A DNA stretch of 64,000 nt, from positions 62,001-126,000 of the forward strand of contig NZ_VMNK01000001.1 of NCBI RefSeq assembly GCF_007625155.1, read 5' to 3'. The DNA comes from Denitromonas halophila. GTDB lineage: Bacteria > Pseudomonadota > Gammaproteobacteria > Burkholderiales > Rhodocyclaceae. Shown here piece after piece: positions 49,092 through 57,766 of the stretch. The notes under the pieces were generated by a model. It saw only the letters and a program-made list of their open reading frames with translations. It was not told where the DNA came from and ran no database searches. Within the stretch, counting starts at the first letter, position 1, and the number at the start of each line of letters is the position of its first letter. The position numbers were made by a program, and so were the translations under genes.

Positions 49092-52000
49092 ATGATCCTC
49101 TCTGATATCTGCGTTCGCCGGCCGGTCTTTGCCACGGTGTTGTCGCTGGTGCTGATTCTCGTCGGCCTGGTGTCCTTCACGCGCCTGACGGTGCGCGAGT
49201 ATCCGAAAATTGATGAGCCGGTGGTGACGGTCAGCACGCGCTACAGCGGTGCGAGCCCGGCGATCATGGAGTCGCAGGTCACCAAACCGCTGGAAGATTC
49301 GCTCGCTGGTATCGAGGGCGTTGATGTGCTCACCTCGATCAGCCGGCAGGAGTCCAGCCAGATCTCGGTGCGCTTTCGCCTCGAACGCGACCCCGACAGC
49401 GCCGCCGCCGATGTGCGCGACCGCGTCTCGCGGGTGCGCCGCCGCCTGCCGGATGACGTGGACGATCCGGTCATTTCCAAGGTCGAGGCCGACGCCAGCC
49501 CGATCATCTATCTCGCCTTTTCGTCCGACCGCCATTCGCCGCTGGATGTGACCGATGTGGCCAGTCGCATCGTCAAGCCGCGCCTGCAGACGCTGCCTGG
49601 GGCGGCCGATGTACGGGTGTTTGGCGACCGCGAGTACGCCATGCGCATCTGGCTCGACCGCGATCGGTTGTCGGCCTACGGGCTGACGGTGCAGGACGTC
49701 GAAGCGGCCCTGCGTGCGCAGAACGTCGAGGTGCCGGCCGGCCTGATCGAAAGCCAGTCGCGCGAGTTTGCCGTGGTGGCGCGCACCGATTTGAGCGAAG
49801 TCGGCCAGTTCGAACAGGTGGTGGTGCGCGCGCCGATTGGCGCCGATGGCTATCCGGTTCGGCTGCGTGATGTGGGCCGGGTCGAGGTGGCGGCCGCGTC
49901 CGAGCGCACCTCGGCACACTTCAATGGCAAGCCGGCCGTGGCGCTGGGCCTCATCAAGCAGGCCACCGCCAACCCGCTCGATCTGTCCAAAGCCCTGCGC
50001 GAAGAGCTGCCGCGCATCTCCGAAGGCCTGCCCGAGGGCATGACCGTCACCATCGCCAATGACTACACGGTGTTCATCGACCGCTCGATCCGCGCGGTGT
50101 TCATGACCATCGGCGAAGCCGTGTTGCTGGTGCTGGCCATCATCTTCTTCTTTCTGCGCAACTGGCGCGCCACCCTGGTGCCGCTGGTCACCATCCCGGT
50201 GTCGCTGATCGGCGCCTTTACGCTGATGCTGGTGATGGGTTTCTCCATCAACACGCTTACCTTGCTGGCGCTGGTGCTGGCCGTGGGGTTGGTGGTGGAC
50301 GACGCCATCGTGGTGCTCGAAAACATTCACCGCCACCTCGAAATGGGCAAGACCCGCTTCCAGGCCGCGCTCGACGGTGCGAAGGAAATCGGCTTTGCCG
50401 TGGTGGCCATGACGCTCACGCTCGCCGCGGTGTACGCACCGGTGGCCTTCATGACCGGTCGCACCGGCAAGCTGTTCATCGAATTTGCGCTCACGCTCGC
50501 CGGCGCCGTGATCGTCTCCGGCTTCGTCGCACTCAGCCTGTCGCCGATGATGTGCTCCAAGCTGCTCAAGCACGAGACCGGCCACGGCCGTGTTTACAAC
50601 GCCATCGAAGCCGTACTGCTGGGCATGACCAACGGGTATCGTCGCATCCTGGGGGGCACGCTCAAGGCGCGCTGGCTGGTGCTGCTGGTGTTCGCGGCGG
50701 TGGTTGGTGCCTCGGGCTGGTTGCTCAACACGCTCAAGTCAGAACTCTCGCCGGTTGAAGACCGCGGCTTCATCATTGGTGTGTTCAGTGGCCCCGAAGG
50801 CGCCACCATCGACTACATGGACCGCTACACTCGCCAGCTCGAAGCGCTCTACGCCGATACGCCGGACATCACCCGCTATTTCGTGGTCTCGGGCAGCCCC
50901 ACCGTGTCGCAAGGCATCTCTTTTGGCGGCCTCAAGGATTGGTCCGAGCGCAGCACGCTGTCGCCGCAGATTGCCCGCAGCCTCTTGCCCGGCTTCCTCA
51001 GTGTGCCGGGTATTCGCGCCTTTCCGGTGACGCCACCCTCGCTCGGCCAGAGCGCGCGTTCGCAGCCCATCAACCTGGTCATCGTCACCTCTGCCAGCTA
51101 CACCGAGCTGGCCGACGTGGCCGACACCATGTTGCAGGAAATGGCCAAGAACCCGCGCTTCATCGCCGCCGACATCGACCTCAAACTCACCAAGCCCGAG
51201 GTCACCGTCAAGGTCGACCGCGACAAGGCGGCTGATCTGGGCGTGTCGGTCGAGCAGATCGGCCGTACGCTGGAGACCCTGCTCGGCGGTCGGCAAGTGA
51301 CGCGCTTCAAGCGCGACGCCGAGCAATACGACGTCATCGTCCAGCTCGATGCCGCCGATCGCAGTGTGCCCAACGACATCAGCGACATCTATGTGCGCGG
51401 CAGCAGCGGCGAAATGATCCCGCTCGCCAGCCTCATTACCGTTGATGAAGCCGTCGCCCCGCGCGAGCTCAATCACTTCGCCCAGCGCCGTGCCGTCACC
51501 ATCACCGCCAACCTCGCCAACGACTTCGCCCTCGGCGAAGCGCTCACCGAGCTCGAAGCCATCGCCGCGCGCGTGCTGCCTGCCGACTACGCCATCGACT
51601 ACAACGGCCAGAGCCGCGAGTTCAAGATCAGCTCTGGCGGCCTGCTACTCACCTTCATTCTCGCCGTCGTGTTCATCTACCTCGTGCTCTCGGCCCAGTT
51701 CGAAAGCTTCCGCGACCCCTTCACCATCATGTTCACCGTTCCCCTGTCCATGACCGGCGCGCTCGCCGCGCTGTGGATGACGGGCGGCACGCTCAACGTC
51801 TACAGCCAGATTGGCCTGGTCACCCTCATCGGCCTCATCACCCGCCATGGCATCCTCATTGTCGAATTCGCCAACCAACTGCGCGAGCGGGGCGAAACGC
51901 TGATTTCTGCCATTACCGATGCCGCCGTGCTGCGCTTGCGGCCGATTCTCATGACTACCGGCGCGACGATTCTGGGCGCGATTCCGCTCGCGCTGGCGAC

Positions 52001-52169
52001 CGGCGCCGGGGCCGAGAGTCGGCAGCAGATTGGGTGGGTGATCGTTGGCGGGCTCGCTTTTGGCACCGTGCTGACGCTGTTTGTGGTCCCGGTTGTCTAT
52101 ACGCTCATTGCGCCGAAGACTCGGGCGGCGGCCGGCGCGTCTGGCTCGGTTGTCGTGGCCGAATCGTAG
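49092..52169 (+). CDS. HAE1-type RND multidrug efflux pump
   Basis: 1025 residues; begins MILSDICVRRPVFATVLSLV, with 12 predicted transmembrane helices and two large periplasmic loops. The helix-4 proton-relay segment is VGLVVDDAIVVLENIHRH, with the Asp pair of hydrophobic/amphiphilic efflux pumps. It belongs to the drug (HAE) rather than the metal (HME) RND group. It forms a two-gene operon with the adaptor. The next 770 bp contain repeats and no gene. Confidence 0.92.
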   Translation: MILSDICVRRPVFATVLSLVLILVGLVSFTRLTVREYPKIDEPVVTVSTRYSGASPAIMESQVTKPLEDSLAGIEGVDVLTSISRQESSQISVRFRLERDPDSAAADVRDRVSRVRRRLPDDVDDPVISKVEADASPIIYLAFSSDRHSPLDVTDVASRIVKPRLQTLPGAADVRVFGDREYAMRIWLDRDRLSAYGLTVQDVEAALRAQNVEVPAGLIESQSREFAVVARTDLSEVGQFEQVVVRAPIGADGYPVRLRDVGRVEVAAASERTSAHFNGKPAVALGLIKQATANPLDLSKALREELPRISEGLPEGMTVTIANDYTVFIDRSIRAVFMTIGEAVLLVLAIIFFFLRNWRATLVPLVTIPVSLIGAFTLMLVMGFSINTLTLLALVLAVGLVVDDAIVVLENIHRHLEMGKTRFQAALDGAKEIGFAVVAMTLTLAAVYAPVAFMTGRTGKLFIEFALTLAGAVIVSGFVALSLSPMMCSKLLKHETGHGRVYNAIEAVLLGMTNGYRRILGGTLKARWLVLLVFAAVVGASGWLLNTLKSELSPVEDRGFIIGVFSGPEGATIDYMDRYTRQLEALYADTPDITRYFVVSGSPTVSQGISFGGLKDWSERSTLSPQIARSLLPGFLSVPGIRAFPVTPPSLGQSARSQPINLVIVTSASYTELADVADTMLQEMAKNPRFIAADIDLKLTKPEVTVKVDRDKAADLGVSVEQIGRTLETLLGGRQVTRFKRDAEQYDVIVQLDAADRSVPNDISDIYVRGSSGEMIPLASLITVDEAVAPRELNHFAQRRAVTITANLANDFALGEALTELEAIAARVLPADYAIDYNGQSREFKISSGGLLLTFILAVVFIYLVLSAQFESFRDPFTIMFTVPLSMTGALAALWMTGGTLNVYSQIGLVTLIGLITRHGILIVEFANQLRERGETLISAITDAAVLRLRPILMTTGATILGAIPLALATGAGAESRQQIGWVIVGGLAFGTVLTLFVVPVVYTLIAPKTRAAAGASGSVVVAES

Positions 52170-52172
52170 GGT

Positions 52173-52632
52173 CGGTTTCAACCGGCCATCGGTTTTCGGT
52201 CGGGGTGTCGGCTTTTCGATGGGACGTTGGCCGGGTCTCGCCCCGGCGGGCGACATCCTTTCTTGTAGCGACAAGAAAGGACGCAAAGAAACGCCCCCGC
52301 TGTACCGCCGGCTCCGCCGGTTCCCTCACTACGCCCGCACCCGGCGGGTCATGTCGCAAACTCGCCCTGCGGGCTCAAACACGCGACACGACAATTCCCG
52401 CCGGTCACGGCCTCCGTTCGGCGGCACAGAAGGGGAAGGGCGCGCGGGCTCGGCTTCGCCATCGCCCGTGCGGAAAAACGCCACCCCGTAGGGTGGGTGG
52501 CTTGCCACCCACCATCGTGCCTCACAACTCAGGTCGCTTGATGGGCCGCGTCGTAGGGTGCAATAGGCGCAGCCGTATTGCACCGTTCAACCGTTGGATT
52601 GGTGCAATGCCCTTCGGTTATTGCACCCTACG
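52173..52632 (+). repeat. Dispersed composite repeat, unit A
   Basis: A mosaic of about 460 bp starting CGGTTTCAACCG, with a palindrome CCTTTCTTGT-AGCG-ACAAGAAAGG (52257-52280), a segment CGCAAACTCGCCCTGCGG near 52357, a GTAGGGTGGGTGG stretch and a closing palindromic element (52552-52632). Open frames here are shared between copies and look like noncoding repeats, so none is called a gene. A shorter version follows at 52667-52936 and an inverted partial copy lies at 53765-53977. Confidence 0.75.
52552..52632. repeat. Palindromic repeat with 14-bp outer arms (copy 1)
   Basis: Outer arms CGTAGGGTGCAATA and TATTGCACCCTACG are perfect inverted repeats 81 bp apart end to end; inner arms (TTGCACC / GGTGCAA) form a second pairing. 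Interspersed palindromes of this look are common between genes in betaproteobacteria and pseudomonads. Confidence 0.75.
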
Positions 52633-52666
52633 CGCTGACGCCATGCCGGTTACCAAGGAATAGGGG

Positions 52667-52936
52667 CGGTTTCAACCGACCATCGGTTTCTCGGTTTGTC
52701 GTCGGCGTTTCGACGGGTCGTTGGCCGGGTCTCGCCCCGGCGGGCGACATCCTTTCTTGTAGCGACAAGAAAGGATGCAAAGAAACGCCCCCGCTGTACC
52801 GCCGGCTTCGCCATCGCCCACTTGGAAAAGCGCCACTCCGTAGGGTGGGCCGCGTCGTAGGGTGCAATAGGCGCAGCCGTATTGCACCAAGCAGCGGTTG
52901 AAATGGTGCAATGCCCTTCGGTTATTGCACCTTACG
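52667..52936 (+). repeat. Dispersed composite repeat, unit B (shortened copy of A)
   Basis: About 270 bp, parallel to unit A from CGGTTTCAACCG through the palindrome at 52751-52774 to the terminal palindromic element at 52856-52936. Two internal blocks of A are missing: one joins CCGGCT to TCGCCATCGCCC, the other lies inside the GTAGGGTGGG stretch. It ends 4 bp before the 3' end of the HNH gene. Confidence 0.75.
52856..52936. repeat. Palindromic repeat (copy 2)
   Basis: Same length and design as copy 1: arms CGTAGGGTGCAATA and TATTGCACCTTACG, one mismatch. Confidence 0.75.
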
Positions 52937-52940
52937 CGGG

Positions 52941-53633
52941 CTATTTGCCTCCCAAAATATTTTCAATGTCTTGCGTCCCTTTGCCTAGATTGCATTCCTC
53001 GCAAAGTGTAGCGAGAAAATCTAGCTTACTACTCCCGCCTTTTGCGACCGGCTTGATATGGTCGACGTGTAAAGACGTTTTTTCACCAGTACATCCACAA
53101 AAAACGCATCGAAATCCATCGCGAGATAGAACTTTCATTCGGAGTTTTGGCGGAACTCTTCGTTGTCTGTTAATTGATTTGTTTGCCAGTGTTCTAAATG
53201 TGAATATTTTTCTTTTGTAGCTTTGGATGTTGTTCCATAACGTCTCAGCGTCGGACTTGCTCTTCCCGAGCCTTTCGAAAAAAGCGATGAACTCGTCAAG
53301 TTCCGCTGGAGGAATCGGAATTCCAAGTCTGCTATCGTAACCTTTGGCTGCTATGTTGTAGTTTTCTTTAAATATAGAAAAGATGGAGCCAATGTTTCCG
53401 GTGATACGGCGCTTTACATATATTGCGTAATATTTTTCTTGGTGTTTTTCTGATGCAATAATTGCTGAACCGATGTCGGTTGAGGATATTTTTTGATCTG
53501 CTGAGTCAAACCAAGTGATGGTTTCGTTGATTGCTCTTTCAATGACGGGAATGTAGGTATTGATGATGTCTTCTTTCCAGATGTACTGGTGTTCTGCGTT
53601 TAGGTAAAGCTTTTTGAAAATTTCATAGTCCAT
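52941..53633 (-). CDS. HNH endonuclease-domain protein (likely acquired)
   Basis: 230 residues. A helical, Lys/Ile/Asn-rich N-terminal part (about 1-160) has no recognised family. The C-terminal HNH/HNHc domain (about 165-225) shows RDGFRCVFCGCTG, LHVDHIKPVAKGG and LCEECNLGKG: a CxxC pair, the D-H pair and a second CxxC that hold zinc, plus the catalytic His. It is probably a DNA nuclease. The gene is clearly AT-richer and uses A/T-ending codons, unlike its neighbours, and is flanked by dispersed repeats, which points to horizontal transfer. It could be a single-gene defence or mobile element remnant; no methylase partner is seen. Confidence 0.85.
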   Translation of the reverse strand: MDYEIFKKLYLNAEHQYIWKEDIINTYIPVIERAINETITWFDSADQKISSTDIGSAIIASEKHQEKYYAIYVKRRITGNIGSIFSIFKENYNIAAKGYDSRLGIPIPPAELDEFIAFFERLGKSKSDAETLWNNIQSYKRKIFTFRTLANKSINRQRRVPPKLRMKVLSRDGFRCVFCGCTGEKTSLHVDHIKPVAKGGSSKLDFLATLCEECNLGKGTQDIENILGGK

Positions 53634-53764
53634 TTTTGTTTACGGTCCATTTAGTGGTATCAGAATGGGATTCTGGGGTCTGCGTTTATAAAGCACTGAC
53701 GACCGGTATGTGATTAGCTCGTAGCCGGCTCTAGAAGACTGGCACAAAATACAAATCGGGTGAA

Positions 53765-53977
53765 AAATTCCGCCCTCTGCCGCGCCAACCGGAGGACGTG
53801 CCGGGCGGAAAAAGGGGCTTCGCTGTTTGAGCCCGCAGGGCGAGTTTGCGAAGCACCCCGCCCGGTGCGTCCGGAGGGCGGGGACTCCGAAGGGGGGCGA
53901 AAGCGGGCCGTGCTTCTTTGCCTAGCTTTCTTGCACGAGCAAGAAAGTAGGTCGCCCGCCGGGGCGAGACCCGGCCA
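53765..53977 (-). repeat. Dispersed composite repeat, inverted partial copy C
   Basis: Read on the minus strand it starts GGCCGGGTCTCGCCCCGGCG, has the palindrome CTTTCTTGC / GCAAGAAAG (53927-53948) with other loop bases, and continues to the block CGCAAACTCGCCCTGCGG, in the same order as unit A. The 53634-54057 gap contains this repeat and otherwise nothing recognised. Confidence 0.7.
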
Positions 53978-54057
53978 ATCCAAGCCGCTCGAAGGCAGTC
54001 AAGAATCAGGCTGCCGACGAACAAACCGCAAGCCCCTCAGCGTGGGAAGCGCAAAAA

Positions 54058-54879
54058 TCAAACCACCGCCTGCCACCCCGCCGGGCCAAGAACAAACCGG
54101 TGATTCCCCACCGGATAAAACAAACTCTCGGCCATATGCCGTCGCCAGACGACAAGATGCACATGCCCCGGCGTCACATCCAGCTGATGAAAAAACAGCC
54201 CCTCTGAAGAATGCCGCCCCGAGGTCGGCGACCCGACCCCGATGCCGATCGCGTTGCGCCCGGCATCGGAGGCCAGCAGCCGCACTTCGCTGCGATGCAG
54301 ATGTCCCCAAAGCAGCAGGTCGGCACCGCCTTCGTCGATGAGCAGATTGCGCGCGATGTTGGCGCCGGCCATGCCGCCCTTGTTGCCGCGTTCGCGGGTG
54401 GCGAAGGGGTGGTGGGCGGCGGCGATGCGTAGTTGGCCGTCGCAGCCGCCGGCCAGCCACTGCGCGGCGTCACGGGCGGCGGCGCTGCGCACGCGACCGG
54501 AGCGCCAGGAGAGCGGGTTGGTGCTGTCGATGAGGGCGAGGCGCAGTTGCTGCCAGTCGACATGACTGGTGGTGGCGTCGCCGATGTGGCGGCGGTAGCG
54601 GCCGCGTGGGGTGAACAGGCGGTGCCAGGGGCGGAACAGCGGCATGTCGTGGTTGCCGGGGATAGCCAGCCAATCGCCGGGGAGCTGGTCGAAGAATTGC
54701 CGCGCGGCAATGAACTGGCTGTTGCGGGCGCGCTGGGTGAGGTCGCCGGTAATCAGTGTGAGCTGTGGCGACAGGCCGATGACGGCCTCGAGCAGCATTT
54801 GCGCTGCGCCGGGCGCTTGGGCGCCGAAATGCAGGTCGGAGAGGTGGACCAGCCGCAGGGCCGGCGAGGCGGGGGTCAT
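54058..54879 (-). CDS. Calcineurin-like metallophosphoesterase
   Basis: 273 residues. All metal-binding motifs of the family are present in order: HLSDLHFG, ITGDLTQRA, PGNHDMP, AAHHPF and WGHLHRSE. This is the class III phosphodiesterase (CpdA-like) group; substrate unknown. ATG at 54879 overlaps the stop of the upstream lipid-kinase-like gene (ATGA), so the two are coupled. Confidence 0.9.
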   Translation of the reverse strand: MTPASPALRLVHLSDLHFGAQAPGAAQMLLEAVIGLSPQLTLITGDLTQRARNSQFIAARQFFDQLPGDWLAIPGNHDMPLFRPWHRLFTPRGRYRRHIGDATTSHVDWQQLRLALIDSTNPLSWRSGRVRSAAARDAAQWLAGGCDGQLRIAAAHHPFATRERGNKGGMAGANIARNLLIDEGGADLLLWGHLHRSEVRLLASDAGRNAIGIGVGSPTSGRHSSEGLFFHQLDVTPGHVHLVVWRRHMAESLFYPVGNHRFVLGPAGWQAVV

Positions 54880-55793
54880 GCGCTTGATTCTAGCGGATCG
54901 GGCCGGACGACTTGCAGCGCTTCGGTTTGATAGTGCACCTGCAGGGGCAGACGGCATTTGATGAGTTCGCCGTCAATCGACACGCGCAGGCGCCGCCGGC
55001 GTCGAAGGATGTCGACGGTGGTGTCTTGCAGGGCGGTGAGCTCGAAGGTGGGTGCGTCGGACAGCCGCCCGAACAGCGCCTTGAAGGCGGCGGCGAGCAC
55101 ATGGCGACGCCCCTGGTGGCGCATCAGCACCAGCCCGAGCGCGCGGCCGTCGCATTGCGTGGCGAATTCGGCATCGACGGTGGCCAGCGGCAGTGGGTTG
55201 GCGCCGAAGAATATGGCGTTGGCACGGCAGTGTTTTGTTTCGCCGTCGACGTCGAGACGCAGCTTGAGGATGGGGTAGCGGTTGAACAGCGTGGCGATGC
55301 CCGAGAGCACGGCGGTGACGCGGCTGCGCCCGAGCACCGCGGTGTGGCGTTCGCGCGCGGCGATGATGCGGGTGTACAGGCCGAAGGCGGCGTGGTTGAA
55401 GAACAGCAGGCCGTTGATGTCGCCGCAGGGGGTGGGGCGGGCGCTGCCGGTGATCGCCAGCCGGGCGGCGTCGGCCACGTCGAGCGGGATGCCGAGGTGG
55501 CGGGCGACGAGGTTGTAGGTGCCGGTGGGGATGATGGCCAGCGGTTTGCCGCGGGCGCGGGCGTGCTGGGCCACGGTGCGCACCGTGCCGTCGCCGCCGA
55601 CCGCCACGACCAGATCGGCGACGGTGGCGGCGCGCTGGCAGACACGCTCGAGCCGGCTGGATTTGCGCGGCTGAAACCACAGCAGACGGCCCGCGTCGGT
55701 CGGCAGGGCGGCTTCGATGCGGGCGCGCAGGTCGTCGTCGTGGCCGTTGGCCGAGCGGGCATTCACAACGATAGCGATGGTGCGTTGGGTCAT
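54876..55793 (-). CDS. Diacylglycerol kinase-like lipid kinase (DAGK catalytic domain)
   Basis: 305 residues, cytoplasmic. It has the nucleotide-binding motif VAVGGDGTVRTVA, then IPTGTYNLVARHLGIP and CGDINGLLFFNHAAFG, characteristic of the DAGK_cat fold (YegS/BmrU/DgkB-like). It would phosphorylate a diacylglycerol-like or sphingoid-like lipid. Its frame overlaps the metallophosphoesterase by 4 bp, so the pair may act in one lipid-related pathway (inference). Confidence 0.88.
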   Translation of the reverse strand: MTQRTIAIVVNARSANGHDDDLRARIEAALPTDAGRLLWFQPRKSSRLERVCQRAATVADLVVAVGGDGTVRTVAQHARARGKPLAIIPTGTYNLVARHLGIPLDVADAARLAITGSARPTPCGDINGLLFFNHAAFGLYTRIIAARERHTAVLGRSRVTAVLSGIATLFNRYPILKLRLDVDGETKHCRANAIFFGANPLPLATVDAEFATQCDGRALGLVLMRHQGRRHVLAAAFKALFGRLSDAPTFELTALQDTTVDILRRRRRLRVSIDGELIKCRLPLQVHYQTEALQVVRPDPLESSA

Positions 55794-55875
55794 GCGGTAG
55801 CCGAATCGGTGCGCTCAGGAGACAATATCGTGCTTTGCGGCCGCCCGGCCGCGTGATTGCAGCATCATAAACCGC

Positions 55876-57189
55876 ATGCCTCCCTTTGTTCGCAAGCACG
55901 CCGAGCGGTTCTCGGCCTGGCTGATCCTGTTGATGATGGTGTTTGCGCTGAGCACCGGTGCCCGATTGCCGGTGCCCGCGTGGCTTGCGGGGGTGTGCGC
56001 GTGGGCGGCGTGCGCGCTGTTGTGGCCGAGTCTGGATACGCGCCAGCGAGGCACGGCGGCGGTGCTGATTGGCATTGGTCTGATCGCCTTGGGCTGGGCC
56101 GGTTGGCACAGCGGTCATTGGCCGTGGCAGGGCGTGCTGACGCAGAACATGGCGCTGCTTGGCATGTTGGCGGCGGTGAGTTTTTTGCAGTTGATCGGGC
56201 TGGCAGGCGACGATCGGCCGTTGCCGCGTGGCCCCGGCGCCTTGTGGCGCACGCTGGGCGGGGTGCATGTGTTTGGCGCGGTGATCAATCTGTCGGCGGT
56301 GTTCATCATGGCCGATCGCATGAGTGGCGCCACCCAACCCTCGCTGACCCAGACCAAAGCGCTGACCCGCGCCTTTCTGTCGGCGGCGCTGTGGTCACCG
56401 TTTTTTGCCGCGACGGCGGTGGCGATCACCTATGCGCCCGGCGCCACGCTGGGCGAGATGGCACTGGCTGGGGTGCCGCTGGCGCTGGCGATCAACTACC
56501 TGGCCGGACGCGATCTGCTCAAGCATGCGCCCGAGGCGCAAGATTTTGTCGGCTACCCGATGCGCCCGTCGGCGCTGTGGGTGCCGGCGACGCTGGCGCT
56601 GATGGTGATCATTGGTCACTACTTCTGGCCGCACTGGACGACGCTGGCCATCGTGTCACTGTGCGCGCCCTTGATGGCGGTGGGCGTGGTGCTGACGCGC
56701 TCCGGCGTGGCGGCCGGTGCGACGGCGGTGGCGCGCCATGTGCATCTGCGCTTGCCGGCCATGCGTGGCGAGTTGACGCTGTTTCTGGCGGCCGCGGTGT
56801 TTGCGACCGGGCTGGACGCCTTGATCGCCACCCAGGGCGGCAGCCTGACACCGGCGCATTTCGGACCGATTCAGTCGGCGCTGGTGCTGGCGGGCATGAT
56901 CGGGCTGTGCGTGATTGGTGTGCACGCGGTCATCTCGATCGCCATGGTGTCGGCCTGGCTGGCACCGATCTCGCCCGATCCGATGCTGCTGGCCGCGGTG
57001 TTCACCCAGTGCTGGGCGATTGGCCTGGCGGTGAGCCCGATGTCCGGCATCCACCTCGCGCTGCAGGGGCGCTACGGGGTGTCGGCGGGTGCGATGGCGC
57101 AGGGCAATGCCCGTTATTGTCTGCAGGCCTATGGCGCAGCCGTGCTGGTGCAGGCGGCGATTGCCGCGTGGCGCGGCGTGCCGTTCTGA
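55876..57189 (+). CDS. Polytopic membrane protein, function unknown
   Basis: 437 residues with about 11 hydrophobic helices and short loops; starts MPPFVRKHAERFSAWLILL. Features include a conserved-looking SGATQPSLTQTKALTRAF and AIGLAVSPMSGIHLAL. The layout resembles ion-transporter/permease families with two repeated halves, but I do not recognise the family. A second long frame overlaps it in another reading frame (55857-57248) and is rejected because only this frame gives a membrane-protein pattern. It is divergent from the lipid-kinase-like gene. Confidence 0.8.
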   Translation: MPPFVRKHAERFSAWLILLMMVFALSTGARLPVPAWLAGVCAWAACALLWPSLDTRQRGTAAVLIGIGLIALGWAGWHSGHWPWQGVLTQNMALLGMLAAVSFLQLIGLAGDDRPLPRGPGALWRTLGGVHVFGAVINLSAVFIMADRMSGATQPSLTQTKALTRAFLSAALWSPFFAATAVAITYAPGATLGEMALAGVPLALAINYLAGRDLLKHAPEAQDFVGYPMRPSALWVPATLALMVIIGHYFWPHWTTLAIVSLCAPLMAVGVVLTRSGVAAGATAVARHVHLRLPAMRGELTLFLAAAVFATGLDALIATQGGSLTPAHFGPIQSALVLAGMIGLCVIGVHAVISIAMVSAWLAPISPDPMLLAAVFTQCWAIGLAVSPMSGIHLALQGRYGVSAGAMAQGNARYCLQAYGAAVLVQAAIAAWRGVPF

Positions 57190-57196
57190 GCGCGGC

Positions 57197-57574
57197 TTAT
57201 TTGGCGGCGGTATCGGTGACCAGGGTTTGCGTGGAGCTGACGCAGTAGTGCTGGTCGGCGGCTGATTCGGTTTTGACGGTGGTGCAGTCGGCGAGGGCGG
57301 TAATCGGCGTGGCGGTCAAAATGCCATCGATGACCGCCAGTTCATAGGCATGGCGCGGCGCGGTCGAGGCGGCCGCGTGCGAGAAGCGCGCGAACTGCTG
57401 GCTGCCTTGCAGGCACTGGATCTGCTGCACATTGGCGCCGCCCGACTTGAGAATGGCGCCGATGGCGGTGGCGCGAGTCTCGCATTCGGCCTGATTGGCG
57501 GTGCTCACGAAGGCAGCCGAGAGCTGCCCGTCGGCCAGCAGGGTGAGAATGAGCATGATGTGTCCGAGTGCCAT
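57197..57574 (-). CDS. Hypothetical secreted protein
   Basis: 125 residues: a signal-like hydrophobic N-terminus (MALGHIMLILTLLADGQLSA) and several Cys (CETRA, QCLQG, DCTT, HYCVS) spaced as in small periplasmic disulfide proteins. ATG at 57574 has AGGA upstream. No family recognised. It is convergent with the membrane protein, 7 bp apart. Confidence 0.65.
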   Translation of the reverse strand: MALGHIMLILTLLADGQLSAAFVSTANQAECETRATAIGAILKSGGANVQQIQCLQGSQQFARFSHAAASTAPRHAYELAVIDGILTATPITALADCTTVKTESAADQHYCVSSTQTLVTDTAAK

Positions 57575-57637
57575 GGCGGGTGTCCTGTGAGGTGATTGGG
57601 CGGGATTGTCGCTGGTGGGGTAGCGGGGCGTCCAGTC

Positions 57638-57716
57638 GCGCAAGGCCGGATGAATCCGGTCCTACGGTTCAAGCCACTCCGACATCCATCGTAGGGCCGG
57701 ATGTATCCGGCCATCG
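57638..57716. repeat. Pair of inverted palindromic repeat units
   Basis: One unit on each strand: minus-strand CCGTAGGACCGGATTCATCC (57648-57667) and plus-strand CGTAGGGCCGGATGTATCC (57690-57708). They share the GTAGG-CCGGAT core of the other dispersed palindromes. Confidence 0.6.
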
Positions 57717-57766
57717 CCGTCCGCTCGCCATACAACGCAACGGTTTGCCAAGCGCATGCCGTGACA

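Noticed and set aside
47925-50585. 886-residue minus-strand open frame opposite the RND adaptor/pump
   Set aside because: Antisense shadow; low-complexity His/Arg/Asp composition and no start signals.
52081-52901. Several 80-300-residue frames in the repeat region
   Set aside because: They read through repeat units A and B and share peptides only because the repeats are alike.
52173-53977. Repeats considered as a CRISPR array or insertion sequence
   Set aside because: Units are long, unequal and not regularly spaced; no transposase gene or cas gene is present.
55857-57248. 463-residue plus-strand frame overlapping the membrane protein gene
   Set aside because: Gly/Arg-rich nonsense composition; the other frame gives a clean polytopic membrane protein.
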